Shown here: one piece after another, positions 26,990 through 35,432 of the stretch
How the letters are laid out: each line of letters opens with the position of its first letter
Numbering within the stretch: position 1 is the stretch's first letter
Made by a program: the position numbers and the translations under genes
The notes under the pieces: model-generated
Seen by the model: only the letters and a program-made list of their open reading frames with translations
What the model was told of the DNA's origin: nothing
The model's database searches: none
Assembly: GCA_027068485.1 (NCBI GenBank)
Contig: JAMOSB010000035.1
Span: 1-64,000, forward strand
DNA: 64,000 nucleotides
Direction of reading: 5' to 3'
Source of the DNA: Sulfurovum sp.
GTDB lineage: Bacteria > Campylobacterota > Campylobacteria > Campylobacterales > Sulfurovaceae

Positions 26990-28495
26990 CTAGTAGATAA
27001 AGTCTAGGATATTTGCCTTCTCCTCTAGCGTACCATATAGGTGGTTATCGACTGTTTCATCTGCATTGGTTTTGATGATACCTAGGTGGTACTCATTGTT
27101 CATAAAGTACTGATACCCCCCTTTGTCATGTCCAGGGTGATCAAAGAGTGCCATAGGTGCATACCCAAATAGCCCATTGCTATGGAGTTCACTCTTGAGT
27201 TCTGAGAGTCTGAGGTAGGTTGTAGCGACCTTCTCATCCCACCCTGCTAGGTCTAACTCATCACTATCGATCTGATTATTGCTATTGGTATCGTCCCAAG
27301 TCGCTGTTGCCACTGTCATATAGGGGAGGAAGACTGGTTTATTATACTTCTCATGGAGGAACGCACTCATATTATTGATCCGTTCGGGGAGAAGGTTGAT
27401 ACCGATACTACTCTCTGTATAGGCGATAGGGTTTGGCTCATCCCAGCTACCAGGATCTGAGGGGTCTCGACTAAATTGAGCGATGACCTGCTGAAAGGAG
27501 ATAAAGTCAAGCTTGTCTGAGAGCTTGTTGAAGATAAGCTCAGGACGGTTCCAGCTATTTTTATCTCCCAATGCACAGTTGTCATACCCACAGTAAGAGG
27601 CCGTGGTATTGCGGTCTCTGCTCCCCGCATCGGTCATACAAAGAGAGACGAGCATTGAGTCATTGTCCACTTTGACGGTGTCGATAGCCGTAGAGAGGAT
27701 AGAGGCAAACTGCTCTTGGTTCTCTTCACTTGAGAGGACGGCAGGTTTATTAAACTCAGGCTCCATGATAATCATCTTCTCTCCCTCAAACTGAGCCAAG
27801 AAGTGTGAGAGCTTTTCGTTGTTTTGGTGATAGGCATCGACCTCATCACTACTAGGCATTCCGTAGATTAGGTGATCTCCAAAGTACCAATAGATAAAGA
27901 CAGGAACATACCCCTCATCCATCGCTTTTTGTATCTGCTCAGCACTAAACCACCACTCTTCCCAATTGCTTGTGAGCCAGAAAGTGATATATTTACTACC
28001 CTTGAGCTTCTCTTGGAGCTTAGTAAAGTCCTCTCCATTGAAGTTTTTGATCTTCTGATAGTATCCATTGTCTGCGATATGGGGGTTGAGAGCAAGGTCG
28101 ATACTACTCATCCAGATCGTTTCACTCTCATCTTCAGAGATAAAGTCATAGGCGCCAGGTCCACCAAAGCCAACTTGTAGGCTGTCAAAAAGGCTTGTAT
28201 TACTCTCTTTTCTCATAGAGGGGGGCGTGATACCTTTAGGGGTATTTGCGACAAACCAGTATTTTTTTGCTTCCGCAAGACTCTCTTTGAGTCCATTGGC
28301 TCCTTGTGATTTGGCGATAGCCGAACCTGCTGTTGTATAGGAAATGGCATAGGCTTGAGGCTGAGTAGATGGCATTTGTGTAGGGGATACGACCGTTTGG
28401 GTATCCAGTGCGGTTTGGGTTTGTGCTACAGTATCGCTACTGTTACACCCTAGGAGTGCAACGGCGATAGCAGACATAGAGATTAGTTTTATCAT
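26990..28495 (-). CDS. Lipoprotein with possible glycosidase-like barrel
   Basis: About 501 residues. Signal MIKLISMSAIAVALLGC gives a lipobox (ALLGC), then a Thr/Gln-rich linker to about residue 50. I do not recognise the family firmly. The body alternates strands and helices like a TIM barrel: TFWLTSNWEEWW, VPVFIYWYFGDHLI, MIIMEPEFN, FISFQQVIAQF, PVFLPYMTVATATW. The acidic EPEFN after a hydrophobic strand would suit a glycosidase acid/base, but this is inference. NSNNQIDSDELD resembles a Ca-binding loop. AAGGA lies six bases before the chosen ATG (28495). A c-di-GMP-I riboswitch lies about 95 bases upstream, so expression is probably tied to the motile/sessile switch. Confidence 0.6.
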   Translation of the reverse strand: MIKLISMSAIAVALLGCNSSDTVAQTQTALDTQTVVSPTQMPSTQPQAYAISYTTAGSAIAKSQGANGLKESLAEAKKYWFVANTPKGITPPSMRKESNTSLFDSLQVGFGGPGAYDFISEDESETIWMSSIDLALNPHIADNGYYQKIKNFNGEDFTKLQEKLKGSKYITFWLTSNWEEWWFSAEQIQKAMDEGYVPVFIYWYFGDHLIYGMPSSDEVDAYHQNNEKLSHFLAQFEGEKMIIMEPEFNKPAVLSSEENQEQFASILSTAIDTVKVDNDSMLVSLCMTDAGSRDRNTTASYCGYDNCALGDKNSWNRPELIFNKLSDKLDFISFQQVIAQFSRDPSDPGSWDEPNPIAYTESSIGINLLPERINNMSAFLHEKYNKPVFLPYMTVATATWDDTNSNNQIDSDELDLAGWDEKVATTYLRLSELKSELHSNGLFGYAPMALFDHPGHDKGGYQYFMNNEYHLGIIKTNADETVDNHLYGTLEEKANILDFIY

Positions 28496-28593
28496 CATCT
28501 ATCCTTATATAATTGAATTAATTCATATAGTTAGATGCGAGGTGGTAGGAGAGCTATAGTGTGTCTAAAGACTATCGAAGTACTAATAGTGAA

Positions 28594-28678
28594 CAATTAG
28601 GCAACCCGGCCATCTCACTCAAGAGACCCGTGGCTTTCCGTCCCCGCTTCGCAACGAGTTTGGCATGGCATACAATTA
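28594..28678 (-). promoter_or_regulatory. Cyclic di-GMP-I (GEMM) riboswitch
   Basis: The minus strand shows the GEMM core in order: GCCAAACTCGTT, a GCGA (GNRA) tetraloop at 28652-28649 closed by CTCGTT/AGCGGG, then GGACGGAAAGCCACGGGTC, a second hairpin (GGTCTC...GAGATGGCC) and the closing CCGGGTTGCC. Flanking TAATTG sequences can form the basal stem. It lies in the 385-base gap between rnr (plus) and the lipoprotein gene (minus) and faces the lipoprotein gene. No clear T-run terminator was found between the aptamer and the gene, so control may act on translation or on an unrecognised structure. A 110-residue open frame over this stretch is an artefact of the RNA. Confidence 0.88.
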
Positions 28679-28825
28679 AGATAGTAATCCTATCAAATTT
28701 TGCACAGTGAGTATCGCAATATTTTACTTTAAGTAAGATTAGTATAGCAAAAAAAGCCTTAAAGTGTCCATAATTCCTCCTAGAGGCGTGACTTTTTGGA
28801 TTGGTTATAGACTCCAAACCCTCAA

Positions 28826-28831
28826 TAGGAT
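28826..28831 (+). promoter_or_regulatory. -10 box upstream of rnr
   Basis: GGATATAATCC on the plus strand gives a -10 TATAAT-like box about 50 bases before the rnr ATG; AGGAGG at the ribosome site follows. A nearer ATG (ATGAAACATAC) downstream of the box has no long frame. Confidence 0.45.
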
Positions 28832-28883
28832 ATAATCCACTTATGAAACATACACTACCTACATACACCCATAGGAGGCAACC

Positions 28884-30860
28884 ATGAGTGCCTTTGCAAC
28901 CCAACTCATCAACGGCTGTCTAGCTATCGATATCGAACAAGAGGATCAAAACAGTTTTCAAGCACTCCAGACGCTTGGGGCGATTGAGGAGGTAGAGGGG
29001 CTGTGGCGACTCCACTCACTCTACCGTGCGGGACGACTCTACCTAGGCAAGGATGGCAGAGGCTATGTCGAAGCGACCTACAAAGAGCAACGCGACCTAC
29101 TCGTAGAGCCTGACAATCTTGGAGATGCGACCCAAGGGGATACCGTCGTCGTCAAACGCATCATCGCTCGACGCGGACGGGCAAGTGGCAAGGTGGTCGC
29201 CGTCATCACCAAAGCCCACTCCTATACCATCGCCTACACCCACCGTGATACCCAAAATCACTTCACTATCCTCAATCTCCGCACAGGAGAGCCGACCCAT
29301 GCGGTGATGGATGGGATGGATCTCAAGGCGTTTAAGCTAGGAACCGTTCTCAAAGTGGACAATGAGACAGAGCAGGTTGTAGAGGTCTTGGGACACCTTG
29401 GCGATCCGCGTGTCGATGAGAAGATCTCTCTTGCCCTCTATGCGCGAGAGGATGCCTTCCCCCAAGCGTGTATCGATGAGGCAAACGCCATAGAGCTAAG
29501 TGTAGACAAATCCCAATACCCCGATCGTGTCGACCTCACGGCTCTGGACTTCTGTACGATTGACCCCATCACGGCGAAGGATTTTGATGATGCGATCTAC
29601 TTTGAGCGTGAGAGCCATACGCTCTATGTCGCCATCGCTGATGTGAGCTACTATGTCCCCTACTTCACTGCCATCGACAAGGAGGCAAAAAAGCGAGGCT
29701 TCACCACCTATCTCCCACACAAATCCTTCCCGATGCTTCCACGCGAACTGAGTGAAAACCTCTGCTCACTCAAACCCCAAGTCGACCGTCTCGCCTTTGT
29801 CGCCAAGATTACGCTAGAGCCTAACTCCCTCAAACCCCTCAAAGAGGAGTTTTTTGAGGCAGTGATCCACTCCAAGCACCGCTTCAACTACGAGGCAGTC
29901 GATGGGATACTCGCAGAGGGCTACCACGGGGATAACCCGACCATCCAACGCATCCTTGCATGGCTACTCCCCCTCTATCCACTCACCCAAAGGCTACGCA
30001 AGAGCCGTCTGCTTCAGGGGTTTGACTTCCGTAGTGAGGAGACCAAGCTCACTATCGACAGTGACCACCTCCTCCAATGCACCACCATCGAGACAGGCAC
30101 CCCCTCCCACTCTCTCATCGAAGAGTGTATGCTCCTCGCCAACCAAGCCTCTGCCAAGCGGTTTGAAACGCAAGGGGAGGAGGAGAGCCTCGGTATCTTC
30201 CGTATCCATGAGCCACCACAGCTTGCCAAGACCGAAGCCCTCCTCACGGAGCTTGCTACCATCGGACTCTATGTCGAGGAGTACACCGATAGCCCCTCTC
30301 TTATCCGTGCGATCCAACGCGAAGCGGAGAAGCTCAACCTCTCCTCCGAGGTCGATGCGATGATCATCAAGTCCCTCCGCCGTGCCTCCTACGCCCCACG
30401 AAATATCGGTCACTTTGGGCTAGGCTTTAGCCACTATAGCCACTTCACCTCTCCTATCCGTCGCTACGCTGACCTCATCTTACACCGCCTCATCAAGACC
30501 CAACTGAGCCACGATACACAAGAGGCGGAGTATCTCCTACGCAATATCGAGCCACTCTGTGTCACGGTGAGTGAGCTAGAGAGAGACGCAACCAAAGCGG
30601 AGTGGGACTTTAGGGATCGGAAGTTTGCCCGATGGGCAGAGCAACACAAAGGACTCTTCTTTGAGGCGACTGTCATCGAAGCAGGTGAGAGTGCCAAAGC
30701 CCTACTCCAAGGCGACATCAAAGGGGTCACCGTCCACCTACGCGGTGAGGGACTCCTCCTCTTTGATACCATCCGTGTGATGATCACCGAAGTCACTATC
30801 GCCCAAGCCACCATCATGGCAGAACTCGTCTGCAAGGTGGAGAGTGAGGCGAGTGTATGA
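28884..30860 (+). CDS. rnr: Ribonuclease R family 3'-5' exoribonuclease
   Basis: 658 residues, shorter than E. coli RNase R (about 813) but usual for Campylobacterota. N-terminal cold-shock-like region, then the RNB catalytic domain: CTIDPITAKDFDDAIYFE with clustered Asp ligands, VAIADVSYYVPYFTAID, and YAPRNIGHFGLGFSHYSHFT followed by SPIRRYADLILHRLI. A C-terminal S1-like segment ends the protein. It degrades structured RNA. AGGAGG lies before the ATG. Its TGA stop overlaps the next start (ATGA), which belongs to an inserted restriction gene; in C. jejuni and H. pylori the next gene is holA. Confidence 0.94.
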   Translation: MSAFATQLINGCLAIDIEQEDQNSFQALQTLGAIEEVEGLWRLHSLYRAGRLYLGKDGRGYVEATYKEQRDLLVEPDNLGDATQGDTVVVKRIIARRGRASGKVVAVITKAHSYTIAYTHRDTQNHFTILNLRTGEPTHAVMDGMDLKAFKLGTVLKVDNETEQVVEVLGHLGDPRVDEKISLALYAREDAFPQACIDEANAIELSVDKSQYPDRVDLTALDFCTIDPITAKDFDDAIYFERESHTLYVAIADVSYYVPYFTAIDKEAKKRGFTTYLPHKSFPMLPRELSENLCSLKPQVDRLAFVAKITLEPNSLKPLKEEFFEAVIHSKHRFNYEAVDGILAEGYHGDNPTIQRILAWLLPLYPLTQRLRKSRLLQGFDFRSEETKLTIDSDHLLQCTTIETGTPSHSLIEECMLLANQASAKRFETQGEEESLGIFRIHEPPQLAKTEALLTELATIGLYVEEYTDSPSLIRAIQREAEKLNLSSEVDAMIIKSLRRASYAPRNIGHFGLGFSHYSHFTSPIRRYADLILHRLIKTQLSHDTQEAEYLLRNIEPLCVTVSELERDATKAEWDFRDRKFARWAEQHKGLFFEATVIEAGESAKALLQGDIKGVTVHLRGEGLLLFDTIRVMITEVTIAQATIMAELVCKVESEASV

Positions 30861-31696
30861 CCAAAGCTCAACAAATAGGTTCGATGACAGCAAAGGGGGG
30901 ATTTCTCAATGAGAAGGATATCTGTCATAAGTTTCAATCCTATCAAGAGGATTGTGACGCACAACAGTGGCTCAAGATTATGGGGTATGACTATGCAAAA
31001 ATTACGCAACTTATCGCAACACATATCCCTGTACGCATCAAGCGATCCAAAGCATTAGCACTCGGCATCCATGAAGAGAAGTACGAAGAGAGTATCCGAT
31101 ACAAAAAAGCTGATATTCAAATCAAAATAGCCATCATGATTGAGAGTGTTATCTCTATTGAAAATATCTCTTTGAAAAAATCCAATACAAGTGCTGGCTT
31201 TAATCAGATAGATAAAAGAGCCGTTTCAACCTACCAACAATTATGGCACTTTGATGATACCCTTGCCTATTGGCTGAAGTGCTTTACAGGTGAGATTTTA
31301 CCCTCTGCGATAGCCAAAGAACACGCTATTCACGCTAGAGATCCAAAAGGCAAAAGGGTTTTTTTAGATGAGCTTCCTCTTCATGCCCAACAAGAGATAA
31401 TCCATTTTTTTCAAACACACCAATACCTTATCATCTCAGATATTATCAAAGGTAGAGGGGGACTCTGTGCAGAGTGGATTCTTGTAACCCGTCAAGATCC
31501 TCTCAATACACACGCTATAGATTGGGTACTCAAAGATATCAATACAACTATCAATTTCTATAGCCAAGGAGAGGTGACACTCTCCCCAAGAGGAAGCCTT
31601 AAAATCGGACGCATTACCATGCAACGCAAAGGTGGGACACCTGATCCTACAAGCTTACAATTCAAAATGAATCCCCTTGAGCTTTTCAATGCTTAG
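30857..31696 (+). CDS. Type II restriction endonuclease, HinP1I-like (predicted GCGC)
   Basis: 279 residues. It matches R.HinP1I (247 residues, G^CGC), from memory, along its length: TAKGGFLNEKDI, GFNQIDKRAVSTYQQLWHFD, DIIKGRGGLCAEWILV, TLSPRGSLKIGRITMQRKGG and LQFKMNPLELF. The start at 30857 overlaps the rnr stop by four bases and fits the HinP1I N-terminus. HinP1I uses an SD-x18-QxK active site; here the equivalent reads A85-D86-x18-S105-L-K107, so the Ser and Gln are changed. An insert near residues 65-80 and another near 160 account for the extra length. The partner methylase overlaps its 3' end. Confidence 0.85.
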   Translation: MTKAQQIGSMTAKGGFLNEKDICHKFQSYQEDCDAQQWLKIMGYDYAKITQLIATHIPVRIKRSKALALGIHEEKYEESIRYKKADIQIKIAIMIESVISIENISLKKSNTSAGFNQIDKRAVSTYQQLWHFDDTLAYWLKCFTGEILPSAIAKEHAIHARDPKGKRVFLDELPLHAQQEIIHFFQTHQYLIISDIIKGRGGLCAEWILVTRQDPLNTHAIDWVLKDINTTINFYSQGEVTLSPRGSLKIGRITMQRKGGTPDPTSLQFKMNPLELFNA

Positions 31697-32684
31697 TCAT
31701 ATCAGATATATAGACCTTTTTGCGGGTATAGGGGGATTTCATCAAGCGATGGATCGTTTTGGGGCGACCTGTGTCTTTGCCTCGGAGTGGGATAACGCAT
31801 GTCAAGTGACCTATGAAGAGAACTACGGTATCAAACCACACGGAGATATCACCACGATTGATGAACAAGCGATTCCACCACACGATATGATTTGTGCGGG
31901 ATTCCCCTGTCAAGCGTTTAGTATCTCAGGCAAACAAAAAGGGTTTGAAGATAGTCGGGGGACACTCTTTTTTGATATAGCACGGATTGCCAAATACCAT
32001 CAACCCAAACTACTACTCCTTGAAAATGTCAAAAACCTAGCCACACACGATAAGGGTAATACTCTCCAGACTATCCGAGCCACCCTAGAGGAGATAGGCT
32101 ATACCCTCTTCTCCCAAGTTCTCAACGCATCACACTTTGGTATCCCCCAAAAAAGAGAGCGTATTTTTCTTGTTGCACTACGCCATGACCTTAGAGTCAA
32201 CTCCTTCGTGTTTCCTCAAAGCAGTGGGAAAGCAGTCACGCTAGAGAGCTTTTTGGATCAAGAGGAGCATTCACACCTCATCATACATCGAGAGGATATC
32301 ATCATGAAAGAGAAGATGGAGATACTCCCCGATATGTTTGGTGTCTATCCACAAAAGCCTATCCGACTCGGTATCGTCAACAAAGGAGGACAAGGAGAGC
32401 GAATCTACAGCCCACTAGGACATGCGATTACCCTCTCTGCCTATGGTGGCGGTGTAGGTGCCAAAACGGGACTCTATAAGATAGGAGAAGATATACGACG
32501 GCTCTCCCCCAATGAGTGCCGACGCATTACAGGGTTTCCTGATGATTTCAAGCTTCATCCAAATCCCAATGTATCCTATCGTCAATTTGGTAATAGTGTC
32601 GTAGTCACTGTCTTAGAAGCGATACTACAACAGATCATACAGAGCCATATTTTAACCCCATCCACAATAAAGGTAGCCTCCTAA
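31689..32684 (+). CDS. DNA (cytosine-5) methyltransferase, HhaI-like (predicted GCGC)
   Basis: About 331 residues. Motif I FAGIGGF, motif IV GFPCQAFS with catalytic Cys74, motif VI LENV (112-114), motif VIII QKRER (154-158) and motif X QFGNSVV are present. The whole protein, including the target-recognition region (about 190-270: IRLGIVNKGGQGERIYS, AITLSAYGGG), follows M.HhaI as I remember it, so methylation of the inner C of GCGC is predicted. The ATG at 31689 overlaps the nuclease stop by eight bases; a TTG at 31677 is possible but less likely. Its stop overlaps the holA start by one base. It should protect DNA from the adjacent nuclease. Confidence 0.92.
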   Translation: MLSHIRYIDLFAGIGGFHQAMDRFGATCVFASEWDNACQVTYEENYGIKPHGDITTIDEQAIPPHDMICAGFPCQAFSISGKQKGFEDSRGTLFFDIARIAKYHQPKLLLLENVKNLATHDKGNTLQTIRATLEEIGYTLFSQVLNASHFGIPQKRERIFLVALRHDLRVNSFVFPQSSGKAVTLESFLDQEEHSHLIIHREDIIMKEKMEILPDMFGVYPQKPIRLGIVNKGGQGERIYSPLGHAITLSAYGGGVGAKTGLYKIGEDIRRLSPNECRRITGFPDDFKLHPNPNVSYRQFGNSVVVTVLEAILQQIIQSHILTPSTIKVAS

Positions 32685-33661
32685 TGTACCAACGAGAATT
32701 TAACCAACGCCTTGAACAAGCACTCCCCAAAGCGGTACTACTCTACGGGGAGAATGCGTATCTCATCGACTACTATATCGACTACTACACCCAAAAACTC
32801 GATGCCAAAGAGTCAATGCTATCGCTCTATCATGATGAGTGGGAGTTTAGCAAGGCAAGGGATTTTCTCTCTCAGAGTTCACTCTTTGGGGGAATCAATC
32901 TGCTCATCATCAAGCACGACAAGAAGATACCCAAAAAAGAGCTCGATAGCCTCATCGCCCTTACCAACAAAATCGCAGACAACTACCTCCTCTATGGGTA
33001 TGGTGGAGTGGCAAAGGATGCCAAGAGTATGCAGAGTGCCTTTAGTGAGAAAAAGGGGGGTGTATGGGTGCGGTTCTTTGAGCCAACGATCCGTGATGGG
33101 GTGGCACTCCTCCAACAAAAGTCCCAACAGATAGGGCTAGAGATCGACCACTACGCCCTCCAACACCTCATGCTCCTCCTCAACAACAACCTCGCACTCT
33201 GTGCCAATGAGCTTCCGAAGCTTGCGATCCTCGGGACAAAGGTCACGAGCAAAGATATTGACCGACTCGTCTACGCCACCGCCCCTCTTGCTATGGAGCA
33301 ACTCCTCTTAGAACTGTTTCACAAGAAGCCCATCACCCACACTATCCAACGCATCTTGGAGCTAGGCGAAGATGAACTCTCCATCCTACGAGCGACCCAG
33401 TACTTCCTCAACCAGCTCTTTCTCTTTCATGCCTATATCAAGCTTCATGGACATGTGGACTCCCAAGCGATCTTGGGCTACAAACTCCCCAAACAGATCG
33501 AAGAGCAAAAAGCCCAACTCGCCCTGCGTATCAAATCCACCACACTCCTCAAACTCTACGAACACCTCCTCCAGAGTGAACTCCTCCTCAAAAAAGCCCC
33601 CACCGTCCAACGAGAAGGACTACTCTATGGGCTGTTGATTAAGATACAGGGGTATTTGTAG
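32684..33661 (+). CDS. holA: DNA polymerase III delta subunit
   Basis: 325 residues, the usual length of Campylobacterota HolA. Landmarks: PKAVLLYGENAYLIDYYIDY, SLYHDEWEFSKARDFLSQSS, LFGGINLLIIKHDKKIPKKE, then the helical collar domain (FLNQLFLFHAYIKLHG). It is the clamp-loader wrench that opens the beta clamp. It starts on the last base of the methylase stop (TAATG), so it depends on read-through transcription from rnr across the restriction genes. Confidence 0.88.
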   Translation: MYQREFNQRLEQALPKAVLLYGENAYLIDYYIDYYTQKLDAKESMLSLYHDEWEFSKARDFLSQSSLFGGINLLIIKHDKKIPKKELDSLIALTNKIADNYLLYGYGGVAKDAKSMQSAFSEKKGGVWVRFFEPTIRDGVALLQQKSQQIGLEIDHYALQHLMLLLNNNLALCANELPKLAILGTKVTSKDIDRLVYATAPLAMEQLLLELFHKKPITHTIQRILELGEDELSILRATQYFLNQLFLFHAYIKLHGHVDSQAILGYKLPKQIEEQKAQLALRIKSTTLLKLYEHLLQSELLLKKAPTVQREGLLYGLLIKIQGYL

Positions 33662-33678
33662 GGGAGAAAAAAGACAAC

Positions 33679-34491
33679 CTAATCCCAATGATACACCAAC
33701 ACAATAGTAGAGAGGTAGTCACCCTCCTCTCCAAGAGGGGCACCACCGATGATGCTCTCTAGTTGTAGTTCATAGTGGGGGGTGAGGTGGTAGGAGCCAC
33801 CAAAGAGCCAGCTTAGGCTCTGGGTATCGGGGGTGGAGGCTTCTACGATGGGGTGGGCGAAGGGGGTGAGGTGGTGGGCTTTGGCTCCGCCCCATAGGGT
33901 TAGGCTCTCGTAGTCTCTCTGGATACCGACCTCCAAAGATTCACGACCACTTCCATCACTCTGTAGTGCTAGGGTGGTGTGTGTATAGAGTGTAAGCGTA
34001 TACGGTAGGGGGTGGGTGGTGGAGACTCTTCCCTCTAGTCCTATGGTGGTGTGGTCTGTTGAGGAGAAGGGGAGGTTATAGTGGGGGTTGCCTGTGAGGG
34101 AGTGTATCACATTTTGTAACCCCTCCCCACCAAACGCCCCACTACGCATCACAACGACTCCCATCTCTCCCCATAGCCTCCACCCACGATAGGTGAGAGC
34201 CTCCATCCCCTGAAAGTACCCCAATGAGAGGGTATCAACCCGCTCTCCTTGGCTCTGGTGGCGTTGGGTGTAGGAGTTGAGTTGGATCTCATAGGCGTGG
34301 GGTTGGGTTTGGTAGCGTAAACTAAGCACTCCCGTGAGTCCATCATCTGCGAAGCGATCTCCTGAGGTCTCCCCGAGGAGATTGATATCATTGCTATGTG
34401 TCACCATCAACGCTTCTCGCTCCCACTGAGGAGGCGTAGCATTGAGCAGACTCACCCCACAGAGTAGCCCCACCCATACCCCTCTTCGCAC
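33679..34491 (-). CDS. Outer-membrane beta-barrel protein, possibly LpxR-like
   Basis: 270 residues with a signal peptide (MRRGVWVGLLCGVSLLNA) and alternating hydrophobic/polar strands ending in the aromatic residue-rich IVLVYHWD, typical of a beta-barrel. THSNDINLLGETSGDRFADD and GLTGVLSLRY recall the ND...D..YTnG pattern of LpxR (DUF2219, lipid A 3'-O-deacylase), and GGEGLQNVIHSLTGN recalls its GxxQxxvH stretch. The match is weak and the protein is shorter than LpxR. It starts with GTG, overlapping the stop of the upstream gene by one base. Confidence 0.5.
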   Translation of the reverse strand: MRRGVWVGLLCGVSLLNATPPQWEREALMVTHSNDINLLGETSGDRFADDGLTGVLSLRYQTQPHAYEIQLNSYTQRHQSQGERVDTLSLGYFQGMEALTYRGWRLWGEMGVVVMRSGAFGGEGLQNVIHSLTGNPHYNLPFSSTDHTTIGLEGRVSTTHPLPYTLTLYTHTTLALQSDGSGRESLEVGIQRDYESLTLWGGAKAHHLTPFAHPIVEASTPDTQSLSWLFGGSYHLTPHYELQLESIIGGAPLGEEGDYLSTIVLVYHWD

Positions 34492-35369
34492 TACTTCACC
34501 TGCGCTATCGCATCCTCAAGTAGCACAATCGCCTCTTGGGCGAGTAGCTCTGTTAAGGTGCGTTTGAAGTTTTTCTTACTCATACCAAACTGCTTCTGTA
34601 TCGCATCAGCATCACTCTTGTAGGTAAAGGGGAGCTTCCCTCCCGCCTCTTCGAGTTTCGCCATCACTACGCGTTGGGTCTCACCCTGTAGGACTTGCTT
34701 GCCTATGGGCTGAAGGGAGAGGTCAAGTTTGCCATCTTTGCGTACGGTCTTGATATAGGTCTGTTTACGATCTCCTATCTTAATCGGCTCAAAGATCTCA
34801 TTATCAAAGAGCATCCCCTCATACTGATTATCCGCGATGACCTTGTAGCCTAGAGGGGTTTTGGCTAAGACGATCACCTCTAGTACCTTATTTGGGTGTA
34901 GTCCCTTCATGACACGGTTGAAGTACTTGCCTATTTTCTGTGTCCCGTAGAGTCGTCCCGTCTGCTCATCAAGACAGACCCGAAGCAGATACTTCTTGCC
35001 GATAGTAAAGTACTCTTTTTGTTGGGAGAGTGGGACGAAGAGGTCTTTGGGGAGTCCCCAGTTGACAAATGCTCCATAGGATTTGTAGTCTACTACAGTG
35101 AAGTAGCCATACTCCCCTAGCTTGGCATAGGGCATCTTGGTCGTTGCGACAGGACGATCCTCTGAGTCGGTGTAGACAAAGACATCAAGCAGAGATCCCA
35201 TAGGCATCTCATCCTCCATCACATAGACATTGGGCAAGAGGACTTCACTCTCATCTTTGGCTTCGAGAAAGTAGCCGTAGTCGGTATCTCGCTCGATCTT
35301 CAAGGTGTTGATCTCACCGATATTGATAGTGAGATTTTGGGGTTTGGGTTGGGGGGTAGTTGATTGCAT
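34491..35369 (-). CDS. CvfB-like S1-domain RNA-binding protein
   Basis: About 292 residues. Repeated S1-like beta-barrel segments: NTLKIERDTDYGYFLEAKDE, GYFTVVDYKSYGAFVNWGLP followed by KDLFVPLSQQ, and a third barrel around VLAKTPLGYKVIADNQYEGM, then a C-terminal winged-helix region (QKQFGMSKKNFKRTLTELLA). This is the layout of the CvfB/YitL family, RNA-binding regulators of unclear target. ATG at 35369 is chosen since GGA lies eight bases upstream; a start at 35411 is open in frame but has no ribosome site. Confidence 0.82.
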   Translation of the reverse strand: MQSTTPQPKPQNLTINIGEINTLKIERDTDYGYFLEAKDESEVLLPNVYVMEDEMPMGSLLDVFVYTDSEDRPVATTKMPYAKLGEYGYFTVVDYKSYGAFVNWGLPKDLFVPLSQQKEYFTIGKKYLLRVCLDEQTGRLYGTQKIGKYFNRVMKGLHPNKVLEVIVLAKTPLGYKVIADNQYEGMLFDNEIFEPIKIGDRKQTYIKTVRKDGKLDLSLQPIGKQVLQGETQRVVMAKLEEAGGKLPFTYKSDADAIQKQFGMSKKNFKRTLTELLAQEAIVLLEDAIAQVK

Positions 35370-35432
35370 AGGTTGTTCCGTTGTATTGAAGTTTATGGTA
35401 GGACACCACAAGTGGTGCCATTATAACCAAAA

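Noticed and set aside
28572-28904. 110-residue minus-strand frame
   Set aside because: It covers the c-di-GMP riboswitch; the peptide looks unlike a protein and conservation is explained by RNA structure.
30884-31696. Restriction nuclease starting at the second ATG (30884)
   Set aside because: The longer start at 30857 aligns with the HinP1I N-terminus and gives ATGA coupling with rnr.
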